64,000 bases of DNA, taken from assembly GCA_015179125.1 (NCBI GenBank), contig WHVA01000264.1:1-64000 (forward strand). The letters run 5' to 3'. The stretch is from Gautieria morchelliformis (taxonomy: Eukaryota > Basidiomycota > Agaricomycetes > Gomphales > Gomphaceae). The translations under genes were made by a program, and so were the position numbers. This document shows positions 23,650 through 35,213 of this stretch, in pieces; within the stretch, counting starts at the first letter, position 1, and every line of letters starts with the position of its first letter. Under the pieces are notes generated by a model. That model ran no database searches. It saw only the letters and a list, made by a program, of their open reading frames with translations, and was not told the DNA's origin.

Positions 23650-26168
23650 GCTTGGTGAATTTTGCTGGCGATGCAACTTCGGAGTTTAAAATTCTGGTAA
23701 GGGAAAATGAAAGTGGAATTGACCGTGTGTACTGTACAGTACTGTATGAACGAGCTTGTCGTTTATGCCTCCCCTTTGCCTGCTTATTCTTTTACTCGCT
23801 CAAGGGCGATTTTAATCCTGAAGAATTAACTAAAGATGCTTTCGACACAGAAAACGTCTCACTTTCTCTCTCTCTATCTGGAATTGTTTTGCCAGCTTGA
23901 ATTACCGACGGACCTCAATCACCCGATACTCAGTTCAAAACATTCATGGCTCTCTACCTCCACTTATAGAGTGAGTGAATCAAGATCATCAATGACTCAT
24001 TCTTTTCTCGCCGGTAAATTTAGATGCATGGCAACCGTGGAATGGAGAGTCACGCTGTCGCTCTATATTGGTGCAATGTATATCGCTCGCTGTAGACTCA
24101 GAGCTGCACTGCATCAAACTTCCGGCCTTCTCGTGGGATATAGTACGTTCTCGTGCATGCACAGGTAAGCGTCTTCCCTTCCTGACGAAATGTAAAGAAA
24201 GAAGGTCCTTGTCAGATCCTGTGACGCCAATTTTAACTCAGAGTGTCGCTCACATATTAGACTCCTCGGAAATCCTGTCTAACAGTTTCCAACGCAATTC
24301 ATAACAGTGTTAAAAAAAATGATGATATTTGGGGGCCTTCGAAACCTTTACGGCCGAAGCTCTATCTCGGCGTTGGCATCGGGATCCTGAGGATACTGTT
24401 TTGGAAGATCATCAGTGAGTACGACATGAACCTAATGTGCTTCCAGGAAAATCTGAAGAATAAGGTGCGGAGTTGAACTCTTCCAAACCAGAAGGACAGC
24501 TTGAGAAAGCCGGTTAACGGCATGCCCAGGAACAGTCTATACCACAAGTGTTCGTTGACCCGAACAGCGCCGGTATGCGGGGGCAGAATGCGAGTAACGT
24601 AATGATGGTCAAAGTCGACCAGGAGACAGTGGTTTGTCGGCCTTCTGCGTCTATCGCTGACAGGCAAGGCACTCGGATGATGACGGCGCGAGGTGCAGAT
24701 CTACGAGATATCGGAGGTGCGTTCAGACATTGACGTTTCAGTGAGCGCCATGGAGAGCGCACCAATCAGCCGTTGTCTACATTAGGTGCGCATCGAAAGG
24801 CCGATCCGTTCGCAACAACGGCGTTCATGGCAGTAATTGATGATGGCTTCGGGCCGTACAGAAAGCGGGTTGTCTGCGTGAGTCCGCACTGAGAGCGCGT
24901 CGTCAACGAGGATATCTGTTCAAGTGCTAGACGAGTTGATGAAGTCGCGGAGGTTAAGGTGATAAAAATGACGTGTTTGCCGAGGTAAGCGCCTTCCGAC
25001 TCCGATAAAATCATTGACACTGATCCTGGAAGTGGAGCATTGACAGACATAACTGTCTGTACTTATTTCTGACTTTTCCACCTAACAATAGGTTATTAGA
25101 TCACAGCATCTGTCGAGTCGATTCGTCTGATTACTGTGTACTTTTGTTATCTACGCCTTTGATACCAGACAAGCCCGACTCGAACGTACCGCGGCCCCAG
25201 ATATCTATGTTTGACATGTGCCTGTCGAATGCGCTGCCCGGCTCTCGCAACACAGATATAATCTCGTCTAGCTGAAGTTTTAGTTCACTCACCGCGGGCT
25301 GTCCTGAAGGGACGTAGGCCATACCGAAAGGCCGTCCCGTCCGGCTCTGGCGCAAAAAGAATACTTGGATGGCCTGCAAAGAAACACTCGAGTCTGTTCC
25401 AATTTAGAATAATCACATGTACACGCCACATTATACGTTGATCGTGATCCACACGTGGACTCAGCAAGCCAAATAGACTACGAGATTGGCTTTGCTCACG
25501 TGCATGTGCCTGTGGGGGTATGGAAACCCTCTCCTCCATAGGAGGAATCCAGGAAAATTGGGCAAGCCTCGCTGCATTCCTTGGGAAGACAAGAACGCTA
25601 CGCGTTAGTCGCTAACCTGTTGATAAGTCATATGCATATGTTGCTTATATCCATGGCATTGCCTGCGTCGAATTCATCATCGCGTTAGTCGTATATGGAT
25701 GTTGTTACTGGAGACACTCGCCCCTCAGCGCTTCTAACCTTGTCCTTCTCCGACTCATACGGTGTTTAACATAGACGTCGTATACTCGGCGTCCAAATTC
25801 ACTGACTCAGGCCGAAAGGAGAAGACAATAAAAGCAGAAATTTAAACATATCCGCATCATGTGCCACCGCGCAATAGAATGAGGAATATTCCATTCCGAC
25901 CCAGTTTCGGCGTTCAAACCAAGGTGCAAGATCGAAGGCTTGAACAAAACAGACTCACGGCTGGCATTAATTTCCGAGCTCTTCTGTGCTGTATACAGTC
26001 AGACTATGATGGCAAGAGTAATATGGTTAGTGAACTGATCATGATGGTTTGGCTCATGCCCTGAGTCAGCAGGAATTACTCGCGGACTTTCAAACACCCA
26101 TGGTGAATTTCTGAACAATTTTTTATCGTCTGCGAGCCTTCTTAGAAGGCTAATAGCTTATTTCACAG
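23650..26168. other. gene-poor region with possible minus-strand exon remnants
   Basis: No gene recognised with confidence. On the minus strand a plausible 84-nt terminal exon (24348-24431) after a CATTAG acceptor encodes VVLTDDLPKQYPQDPDANAE and stops at TAA. Open stretches with ordinary composition at 24766-25050 and 25131-25540 could be further exons or relics of the same unit, but I could not assemble a continuous protein. The right end should hold the promoter and first exon of SLX9, whose start codon I could not fix. Confidence 0.3.
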
Positions 26169-26942
26169 CCTGCCGACCGTACACAACGCGTCGTGAGGCA
26201 CGCCCAAACCACTCGTCGCGAATCCCGACCATTCTCGGTACAGCAACTTGCCGTCTCAAGTCAAATCGCTTCGCAAGCGTCTGTAAGTCATATCGAGCAC
26301 TTCTTAACCCATATTGCCTTCCTTTGCATATCTTACAGGGAAATGATTTCTTGGCCACTTCGCCTCCACAAGAACACCAGCTGACCAAGAAGGACAAGCA
26401 ACAACTTCGTCACGATGCTTTTATGCGCCGTAAGCAGTATCTCGCACTGCGCAGGCAGTTAGTCACCCCCTTTTACCCGCATGATAGGTCTAGGTCCAAC
26501 AAGCATGCCCTACTCCAAGTCTCACATGAAACGACTAAAACGTAAGGCAAAAGGCAAATTATCTACAGACCTCAAATCAATGGGAGAGGCGATAGCCGCG
26601 GTCGAAGCACAGGATGACCCTAGTCATTCTCTAGCTCAGGCGGATCAGATGGTGCATGGTCCCCGTGACCCGAACATACTTCCCCCGAAGCAACCCCGAG
26701 GCCAGATAGGTGAGAGTAAGCACGGGTCTCTCACTATAAACCAGCGGAAGCGTGCCTTGTAAGAATATGAACCCTTCTGATGTCAGAACTTTGCCTAATA
26801 GTTCCTTTCTAGACAGTTGGAAAACCTGCGGCACAAGCTGGTCCTCGCGGACAGTGATTTTTCGTCGAACCCCTTTCAAACGATTCGGACACATGCTCAA
26901 AACACGCTCGTCAAGCAAAAGACAAGTCATAAGCTGGGCTGA
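26169..26942 (+). CDS. SLX9: SLX9, ribosome biogenesis factor (5' end unresolved)
   Basis: Slx9/FAM207 family protein acting in pre-rRNA processing and pre-40S export. Four exons are readable. 26169-26281 is basic and Gln/Arg-rich. The next (GNDFLATSPPQEHQLTKKDK...RHDAFMRR) ends at a GTAAGC donor. The third begins PTSMPYSKSHMKRLKRKAKG, the family signature, and runs to QRKRAL at ~26759. The last (LENLRHKLVLADSDFSSNPF then TIRTHAQNTLVKQK) ends at TGA 26940-26942. The C-terminal NPF-TIRTH motif is also characteristic. The first exon with the ATG lies upstream of a TTTCACAG acceptor at 26168 and I could not identify it. Confidence 0.8.
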
Positions 26943-27191
26943 GTCTGATCAGGGGTATACATGCGGTGACATTTCAATAGTATGACATGAAGGGCTCGAT
27001 ACAGTTGCAAGGGATAATATGGGAGTATCAAGTTACCAATCCGATGATACTTTCAAAAAACAAGGAAATAAACGACAATGAGTGGTATTGTGGAGGAGCC
27101 ATTCAGTCTCCAAAAATGCGGTTAATTATTACCGTTCCCGGCAAGAGATGCAATCCGGTCCAATGAATCTAGGGTATCTACCAACGTCGCG

Positions 27192-29712
27192 TTACTCGTC
27201 ATCCCCCTTCATGCCTGCACTCCAGACCGTGCTGGCTCCGCTGCTGCCATGGCTTTTCCCACTTACGCTCCTTGTTCTTCGGCTTCGCCACTGATCGCCG
27301 AGGCTCATCCGCCCCTCAGCGTTGAGTTCAGTAAAGCCTCCACTTCCACCTTTGGCTATCTCTGCTGTCAGCTCCTTCTCGCGAGCATCCAACGACGCGA
27401 GTGTTGTCTCCGCTTCAGCTTGCTCCAGTGCTTCGCTCGTCAGGTTTGCAGGGGAGGAGATTGTGATGCCGACGATGCTATTGAAGTCAACGGCTTCGAC
27501 CGGAAAAATGAAAAGCGGTTGTTCGATACCGGTCTTGTTTCCTCGGTCGCGCTCACATCTGGAGGATCAGATTGTGTCTTCAACATGAGGGGAGCTGGCG
27601 ACTCGTGTGAAGGCTTTTCGATACCCATTAGCTTCATGGTGGCATTCAACCGCTCTCGCTCCCTCCTATCTTCTTCATCCTCCTGACTCTCTAGTTTTCG
27701 CGCTCCAGCCAGGGCAGATCCAGCCCCGGGCCGAAGCGTAAGCGGCCTTAGATTTTTGCCTCTGTCCGGTGGCGTGCCTCCTCCAAACATACCAAATGGC
27801 TTCCAGTCAGCTAATGATAATGACCTGCGGTTTCTCTTAACATCTGGTTCAGGGGAAGGTGGAGAGTTGCTGAATGTCGTCAGTTTTTCGGGTTCACCAG
27901 ACGTAGGAAACCTGAAAAAATTCGGGGCTGGGTTGCCACTGGTTACAGCGGAGGATGAACGACTCAGAAGCATGGTCTGTGGCCTTGCTTTGGGCTGGGT
28001 TGGCGGCGCTTTGGCCTTCGCCAGCACTTCGTCAAACGCACCAGGAGATTTGGGTATGGGTGAAACTTTGTCTGGATCGTAGTCCACGGCCAAGACATGC
28101 TCGAAACCCTCCTGCATGATAATCCTGTCAATAATCTTACTAGCATATAAAGATAGCGCTTTATTTGCGTCCTTGAGTGACTTGACCTCTTGTCTGAGGG
28201 CAGTGACCTCCTCCGGGGCATCCTTGCCGGGTCCCATAACGCCATCGATATTTTTCCGAGAGGATCTAGACTTGGATGGCGAATGGTCCGTACCCATGGA
28301 GGAACCATGACCATCGAAAATGTCCTTAGTCTCTGCCCGACCAAGCTCAGCAGCGAGATCCAGCCCAGGACCAGTAATGGGAAGATCCGCGAGAGATTCG
28401 CCAACAGGAGTGCCGTGAAGAGACGAAGCGGCAGAGTTTTGGCGAGTACGACGTCGGCGAGATGAGGATGGCGGTTCTAAGCCCTGTCCTGCCTGTAATT
28501 CCAAGGCCAAAGAGTTTGGCTCAATTTGGCTTGGATGGTCTCCCTCGGGGACGAATTCTTCGTCTTCCGACACTCGATCTAGCACTGACCGCCCACCCGA
28601 GCGCAAGCTTGACCTCTCTGCTTCATCAGTAAGGCTCCTCTCATCCCCATAACTTCCCGAACGAGTGCTTGAAGCATCGCCTCCCATCTCCCGGAGCATC
28701 TCAACACCCGTACCATTCATGGCACGTTCCATCAACAATAGGCCATAACTCTCGTTCTCTTCTTGAAGCTCGTTGTTGACCCGTTTGAGATCGGCAAGCT
28801 CGGTTTGCAGCATCTGTACCATCGTCTGGAGAGATGTGTGGCTCGTGGACAATGTTGAAAGCTCCAGTTTCAGAGCAGTAATTTCTGGTCCATCTGACAC
28901 TTCAACATCATCATTTCTCGTCGGATGAGCGACTGGCGTTGCTGGAGATGTTGGCTGAGCCTCGCTCGGCGCAATGGAATGGGCAATGGATGGTGCGGGA
29001 GAAACTGGCCGTTCAGCAGCTTCCTGTAGAACTTTTCTCGCCGCCGTCAACGATTGTATGCGTGATTTAAGGTGCTGCTCATTGTCATAAAGTGCTTGAC
29101 GCTCGGCTTCAAAAGTGGCAGTTTGCTCCGTATACCTACGCAGGGCCTCTCTTTTCTCTCTCTCCAGATCTCGCACCTGAGATCGCAGTTTCTCTGCAAT
29201 CTCCATACGTGTAGCTACGTCTTCTTCCATTCGAGATTGATCAGCGTAAAGCTCCGCCAGGCGCGACTCCGCCGCATGCAGTGTAGACGTGACGGTTGCA
29301 TTCTCCGTAGTGAGCTCCTTTAGCTGGGTCTCCTTTTCCTGCAGACGCACAAGAAGCTGTCGTGCCGTAGTTAGGAAACGTAACAGGTGATTACTAGAAT
29401 ACTACTTACCTCCTCCTTCTCGTCGGTCTCTCTCTTAAGGCTAGCAACCAAAGCATCACGGCCATTAGCGTGTAGCTCCCCACTAGGAATAGGACTCGAG
29501 CGAGGCGATGGCCCCGAGACAGCGGATGTGGTAGGTGTCTTGGTGCGTCCATTTGGAGATGGACCAGCTCGTGGAGACACTGCTGACCGTGCTGTTGCAC
29601 CCTTGGAGATGATAGAGCCGTTTGAGGTTGCCTTCGGTCTTGGCGGAGATGTAGGGGCTGCGGGAACAGAGGATGTTGACCGTCGCACTGGTGCACGAGC
29701 CGGGCTTGCCAT
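27192..29712 (-). CDS. long coiled-coil protein (fungal 'M protein repeat' type)
   Basis: About 830 residues in two main exons. Exon 1 (29712 down to ~29407) is Ser/Pro/Arg-rich; a 5' splice site GTAAGT follows EKEE. Exon 2 begins with extended coiled coil (KELTTENATVTSTLHAAESR; KLRSQVRDLEREKREALRRY; LQTELADLKRVNNELQEENE). It continues with a disordered linker, then the block LSLYASKIIDRIIMQEGFEH that is conserved in fungal coiled-coil proteins of this type, and a Ser/Pro-rich tail. Function not established; cytoskeletal or polarity roles are only guesses. Oddity: the frame closes at 27440 while the typical C-terminal text (LTSEALEQAEAETTLASLDA; REKELTAEIAKGGSGGFTEL) continues in the next frame to 27192. 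One extra base in the G4 run 27451-27454 restores it; a weak-site intron is the alternative. Confidence 0.72.
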
Positions 29713-29930
29713 ACCCAGGTGTGTATATTAGATGACAGTGGTATCAAGGTAAGCGTCGTCACTGATGATATGGGGGCGTCACATTGTGACATAGCTGTCG
29801 CCAGATTCCACTTCGAGGACATAATCAACGTCCAGCCTTTGCAAAGAGGCTTTCTTTTATTAGCCAGGATAGCTGTGAGTTTTATCCGCGCTGATTTTTG
29901 TGACTTTCAGGGTCTGGAATCATAAAATTT

Positions 29931-31208
29931 ATGATCCGCAGTCACATGGCTCGCATCCCAACAGCAGCAGAGATGCTGAAGGACATGGCCTCGGGTACAG
30001 CGCAAGAGGTTATTTGGCTATCTTTCTATCAATATTTACTGTATTTTAACAGAATATTCAGTTGCTCAATGCTGTTCTCTATCAAAGTACGTCCCCAAGC
30101 GCCGCCGCCATTTCAAAGTGTTGTTTCTCAGATGTCCATAGCTGATCCGCCTGGATCCACTATGCTCCATGCACTCGATGGACACATCCTTGGACATCGC
30201 CAAGTCGTTACTTCTGTAGAGTCCTCGCTTTCCCGAGGGGACGTCATCGAGATACAAGGTCCAGCTGCCTCCGGCAAGAGCCAGTTGTTATATCACCTTG
30301 CAGCTTCTTGCATCTTGCCAAAAGAAGTCCTTGTCGTCTCAAGTGACATTCCTGTTCAATGCATGGTTCACCTGGGCGGCTGGTGTAGATCTGCGATCGT
30401 GTTTGATTGTGACGGTCGATGGGACACCAGGCGCCTTCATGACATGTTATTGGCTCGTCTTAAATTATCATTCTCCAAGAATCAACTGCCTCCATTGCCT
30501 CACAAATCAAATTCGACCGTATCTTCCATCGCGCTCGACGCATTATCCCGTTTGCATGTATTTCGTCCGACGTCATCTTTCCAGCTCGCAGCCACGCTTC
30601 TCAATCTTCCCAAATATCATACAGAACAAATGCCTGATGAAGAAATTAGAATGTTGTTTGTGGATTCTATCAGCTCTTTCTATTGGGCAGACAGGTGGCA
30701 GGCTGAATATTCTGGCTCCAAGAAAACGCACAGGTCTAACCCCCTAGGGCACGTTTTGCGATATCTACAAGCCTTCAGATGGTCCCATGGACCTGTCATT
30801 GTTCTGACAAATTGGGGGCTCAACCCCCTATCATCTACAACATCTCCGGCGTCATCCACGCCATTTTTCAAACAGCATCTTTCATCGCCTTTTCCAGCTC
30901 CATTCGATGAACCTGGGAGACCCCCTTTGGGGCACCCCACGCACTTGCCACTTAATTGCCATATCACATTACCATTTGCTTTTGTCTCTCAACTGCAATT
31001 CAATCATAGTCGATCGGATAGCAGTGTAAGTCACGAGGGCGGGCAGTTGGAGGAGGCGCTGCGCGACGTACGGAGGAAGGAAGTCGTTAGTAGGGGCGAA
31101 ATCGGAGGTTACGTGCGAATTCCCCATAGTGGGCAAGATGGAAGCGCCGTTGGTAGATTCAGCTTCCGGGTTCTGGTGCATGATGTAGTTGCCAGGCCAT
31201 CAGCCTAA
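29931..31208 (+). CDS. XRCC2: XRCC2-like RecA/RAD51 paralogue
   Basis: Recombination-repair ATPase of the RAD51-paralogue group. Seen: Walker A GPAASGKSQ, Walker B IRMLFVDSISSFYWADR, the FYW-DR text being typical of XRCC2, and a C-terminal RFSFRVL strand ending at TAA-less TAA/TGA-free frame to the stop at 31206-31208. The reading frame is open from 29931, but good splice sites suggest two short introns near the start: GTTATTTGG...TTTTAACAG (about 30008-30055) and GTACGTCC...TTTCTCAG (about 30087-30131). So the true N-terminus would be MARIPTAAEMLKDMASGTAQ plus two short exons. A Ser/Pro-rich insertion (about 30830-30960) separates core strands. Divergently transcribed from the coiled-coil gene with about 220 bp between start codons. 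Confidence 0.75.
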   Translation: MIRSHMARIPTAAEMLKDMASGTAQEVIWLSFYQYLLYFNRIFSCSMLFSIKVRPQAPPPFQSVVSQMSIADPPGSTMLHALDGHILGHRQVVTSVESSLSRGDVIEIQGPAASGKSQLLYHLAASCILPKEVLVVSSDIPVQCMVHLGGWCRSAIVFDCDGRWDTRRLHDMLLARLKLSFSKNQLPPLPHKSNSTVSSIALDALSRLHVFRPTSSFQLAATLLNLPKYHTEQMPDEEIRMLFVDSISSFYWADRWQAEYSGSKKTHRSNPLGHVLRYLQAFRWSHGPVIVLTNWGLNPLSSTTSPASSTPFFKQHLSSPFPAPFDEPGRPPLGHPTHLPLNCHITLPFAFVSQLQFNHSRSDSSVSHEGGQLEEALRDVRRKEVVSRGEIGGYVRIPHSGQDGSAVGRFSFRVLVHDVVARPSA

Positions 31209-33084
31209 GTGAGACATGGAAATGGTCGAAGGTACACCTTTATTCATCACCCCCCTTATCGACCCATGCGTTCTAATGACTTCTTTCCGTCAGAGGACGG
31301 GTACATTCTCAGGCTCCAGTTTAGTTGGTCTTGATCGGATATCTTCGGGATTGTTCAAGGACGCTACGTTCCATATTTTTATCGCTGTTTGCTACTGAAG
31401 AATGCCATGGCTGAAAGTCACTGACATTTTGAGACCCGGGGAATTAATTCCACTTGTGTAAAAGCGTAACCGTTTGTTCAAGAATATTAGCTTCAAGAGA
31501 GCTCCCCGGCTCCCCGCGAGCTTGTATGAACCCGACCAATTTACCGTGTGGAATCACTCTTGCTTGCCTCTGATGCTCAGGTACTCAACTCATTGGATAC
31601 ATGAGCTTGGTTTACATTGGGAGACGTGTTGTGCGGGTAAGCCGTCTCGCCAGCTGAACTACATCACAATGTCCTGCAGCGTCAAGCTAGATCAACTCTG
31701 CGACGTTCTAACCATTGTAGGTGAAACTATCCTGATATTCACTCAGCTATGATAACCAATCCCGGGATCGGATCCATGAACCCACGACAGTGGTAGTGTT
31801 CAAGTTGCCGGGAACGCTACCACACATCTGGTGTCCACATGCCGACGTCTGTGCTGTTGTCTCTCACAGCTGTTGCCTGTGCTAAGCTCGCCGCCTGAGC
31901 CCCGCTGGACCTTGTGTAGGGCGTTTCATCAACCTGTAGGCTGACCTCACGCTCGTCGACATGTCCCTAGCATCTTTGTTCATTAGATGGCATCGAGGCA
32001 TGTGGAAAGCACCTTCGATTACAGTTCTGTTGATTCTCTGAAGAGATTGTGGAAAAATGATGATGACACTACCCAACTTTTTTCCTCACTTCGCCCCCTC
32101 TCCAGGGGAGATGCCGGTCTCGTTGAGGATACGCATTCTGCATTCTGCAACACCTCGCGCGTTGGGGTCTCAATGACATGTTAACCTCAGGTCCCCGGTC
32201 GACAGGGGTCGCAGCCATCGTAGCCGATGGAGGGACGGTATTTCGAATCTGCCGGTAAGATAAGGTCAATCTCACGAGTCTTTTCAAAACATAGCAACCT
32301 GAGGCTCCTAAGGCTCCGGTATTCGAATCATCTGTTCTTGAGGGCAGACGTTTGACCCACCGATCTGTCGGAGTTTTTCTGTCAACACGAAAAGCACCCG
32401 GGCTACATCGTGCTCGCTCGTTGATCTCGGGGCACGGCCACTTGCCGCACAACATCCAAAAATAATTTCTGAGTAGACCTATTTTCAGATTCCTGAAATG
32501 CCATCAGACTCCATGCTGCCTGGTTGCATTTGCCTACAATGTTGACGGGAGGCGCTGGTGCTGGGTACCAGGGTGCTATCAGATGCCATAGACTCAGGTT
32601 TGCATGGATTCATGCTTTACGGGTCAACCATGAAGCTGCACGCCACCTGGACTGTTTTCGAAAACAAGTGATGGCTGCGATAATGAATATTACATAATGT
32701 GTTCACTGAGCGAGGACAGCGCCCCGGTATCTACTTTGGTGCCGCGCCCTTGTCTGAGCGTCAGCCGTAAGTGTATTTCCTTACATGTCAACCATCAATC
32801 ATCAAGCTAGGTACAAGCAGTCTATACGAATTTATACATACATGTCATCACAGATCGTGGTTAATATTCTACAGCGTCGGTTCGCAGTGCTCGAACGGAA
32901 AGGTCACCGTACGCTCAGGTGGAAATTCCTAATGTAGCTACTAGTATACGTCATCCTGCCCGGAAGGCTAACGGCTGACCAGGCACGTGACGCTTATACT
33001 CCCATCTTGTCGACCGCAGGACTACTCTCCACTGCACTCCTTATACTAATAATCAACTATTAATTTTTCTCCAGATCTAGTGTG
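31209..33084. other. 1.9-kb region with no recognised gene
   Basis: Only short, unrelated open frames on both strands. No splice pattern, RNA gene or terminal repeats recognised. The last few hundred bases presumably hold the SRF1-like promoter. Confidence 0.4.
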
Positions 33085-34687
33085 ATGTCTATGGCCACGA
33101 CCGATGCTCCATCTGTCGCTGAATCCTCTACAGCGAGACACAGCACACTGAACGGCGGGCCCGGGCTAGGCGGTCCGTCCAAGGTTGTAGCTACCTCCCC
33201 TCGTGAGTATCAAAACCACCACTCCCACATCAGTACTGATGTGGTAGGGACCAGCTTGGGCCAAAGATGAACCAGAATCTCCCTTGTCTGACAGCTGTTT
33301 GCCTGGCCCAGATCATTCACTCCGTCTGTCTGGGACCTCAACCACTCATGTGGCTTCTGTTATCTCCGAACATCCTTCTGCTTTTCCAGGGAATCTTAAC
33401 GGTCATAACCGATGGAAGTTTGCCCTTCCACGTCCGCGTCCTAAAATGAAGCGGGGTCAAAGCACTGACCCTGCAGCCTCACAGAGCGACATAGAAAGTC
33501 CCATACCCGAGAAACGACACAGGCCAGGTTCCTCTCGTCCTCGATGGTCCAGTTCTCGCAAACGCACTTTGTCGTTGGCACTGCAAAATTCTGAGGTTGA
33601 GACTACCGCGGGTTCTCTATCACGAACGCCAGGTTCAGAGAGTCTTCGTCTTGAACTTCCTCTTCCTCTTCCCACACGGTCCCTTCTCCAGTCTTATGAC
33701 AAGACACCAGGATGGGATTCGCCTTGGACGCCTCGCATCCCTGAGCGGGTCCATGTCACGGGTAGGGATGCAGGACGAGAGCCAGATCAAGGTGCAGACA
33801 ACAACGATGCAGCACCGACCACAGACTCTTCAATATTAGACCTGGAGGCCTTGAATCCATGGCATCGACGAAAGAGGAATTTGCGGAGTTTCCTCTTGAA
33901 TAATACTTATGTTCCTCTGGCGAGCATTCATGTTGTCTTGGGTGAATTTCATACTGACTTTCGAATAATTAGTTTTCACGCATTGCAAACATAACATTCA
34001 CCATCGTTACCCTCGTGCTTGCCGTTCGCATACGGGTCATTGAGCAAGAAAATCATGTTCGAGGGGTAGTCGGAAGTTCACCGTGCGCCCTTTTATATTC
34101 CTCACTGTCAACCCGAGATGGCTTAAAGCCTGTCAGAGTTCTCGCCATTATATTTGCTCCATTAACGCTCGTCCACGTCATGATAGCCATATACGTAAAT
34201 TATTCACCATCTTTCGCGTGCAGAAAATCATACTTATGCCCTGCAGCTCGAATATTTTGGTCGACCTTTGGGTCTTTGGCGCACTTCGGCGAAATTAGCA
34301 CACACACTCTCAGAGGTGGTCTTCATCTGCGCGTGGTCCGCCGAGCTAGCGCTTTGCTTCGACAATTATTTCACTTCTTCGCTGAATTGCGCTCCGCGCT
34401 CAACAGTCCAGTGGTATTCCGAGCTTCCCCCACCTGCAAATCCCCTCGGCAATAATGGTGAGCGTTAATCAGCGTAGTTTTCCATTATTGATTCTTTATG
34501 GGTGTCCTGTCCATCTGCAGTGACGAGCGACAGGGGATTAGATGCACGCGCATTATGTGCTTCTCAGGTTGACTTGACTGGCGTGGTTATGGTCGCATTA
34601 CTTCTATATGTCACCAACCTGGTCATCTCACTTTTCCGAATATTCGAGAAAGTCAAGATCCGTCAAGGTTGGGGGCACAAACGATAA
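33085..34687 (+). CDS. SRF1-like membrane protein (phospholipase D regulator family)
   Basis: ATG 33085 begins MSMATTDAPSVAESS. Exon 1 is cut at GTGAGTAT (33200) and rejoins after GGGACCAG at about 33255, keeping frame into a long Ser/Pro/Arg-rich cytosolic region (PKMKRGQSTDPAASQSD; SRPRWSSSRKRTLSLAL). A conserved-looking ALNPWHRRKRNLRSFLLNN precedes several membrane spans carried on short exons (ITFTIVTLVLAVRI; IIFAPLTLVHVMIAIY; LTGVVMVALLLYVTNLVISL) and the C-terminal LFRIFEKVK. The order of a long disordered N-terminus, about four membrane spans and a VISLFRIFEKV end resembles yeast Srf1, regulator of phospholipase D Spo14. That assignment is from memory of the family's C-terminus and is moderate. 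Intron borders at 33900-34500 are uncertain. Confidence 0.55.
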
Positions 34688-35213
34688 TCAGTGTACCGCC
34701 CGAAGTTGTCCATTCTTGCACACATCATTTCTTTCCTGATTTGGATACCAGCATCGCATTCCCATCCTCCACAGCTCTTGTACTCATATTCTGCAGCAAG
34801 GATTATGACATCATATGCAGTGACGACACGCTGCGTGTATTATACATACCACTCCTCCAATATCGTTGCACTCCCTTGGTCACTCATCAGTTTTGGGACC
34901 TTCGGGTGTTACGGCAACCACATGGTGGAGGCAGCGAGCGATCAAGCATCGGTCGAGATGTCTGCGAGACTAGCACTTTTTAGGACCTTGATCTGTTGGG
35001 AGTCAGCATCGCCCGGCTTTAATTCGACACCTTCCAAGAAATCATTGTCAACAAGGAAGTGAATTGCTTGAGACAGATTTGACACTGTGTGCCTGATTTC
35101 TGGGAGAAGAAGCTATGCCAGATCAGATTGGATGTGGCTGTCAATGGTTGACAATGGCAAGGCCTACATTGCGAAGTAGAGACGGTCTTGTGAAAGGGTT
35201 CTGTGGCGCACTT
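34688..35213. other. intergenic region between convergent genes
   Basis: Holds the 3' flanks of the SRF1-like gene (plus) and NUFIP1 (minus). A long open frame at 34691-35062 shows no family resemblance and is treated as chance. Confidence 0.4.

Noticed and set aside
29931-30130. Reading the whole XRCC2 N-terminus as one exon
   Set aside because: The stretch between ~30008 and 30131 is hydrophobic, atypical text flanked by good donor and acceptor sites, so introns are preferred.
34691-35062. 124-codon plus-strand open frame
   Set aside because: Overlaps the 3' end of the SRF1-like gene, composition is not protein-like and no motif is seen.
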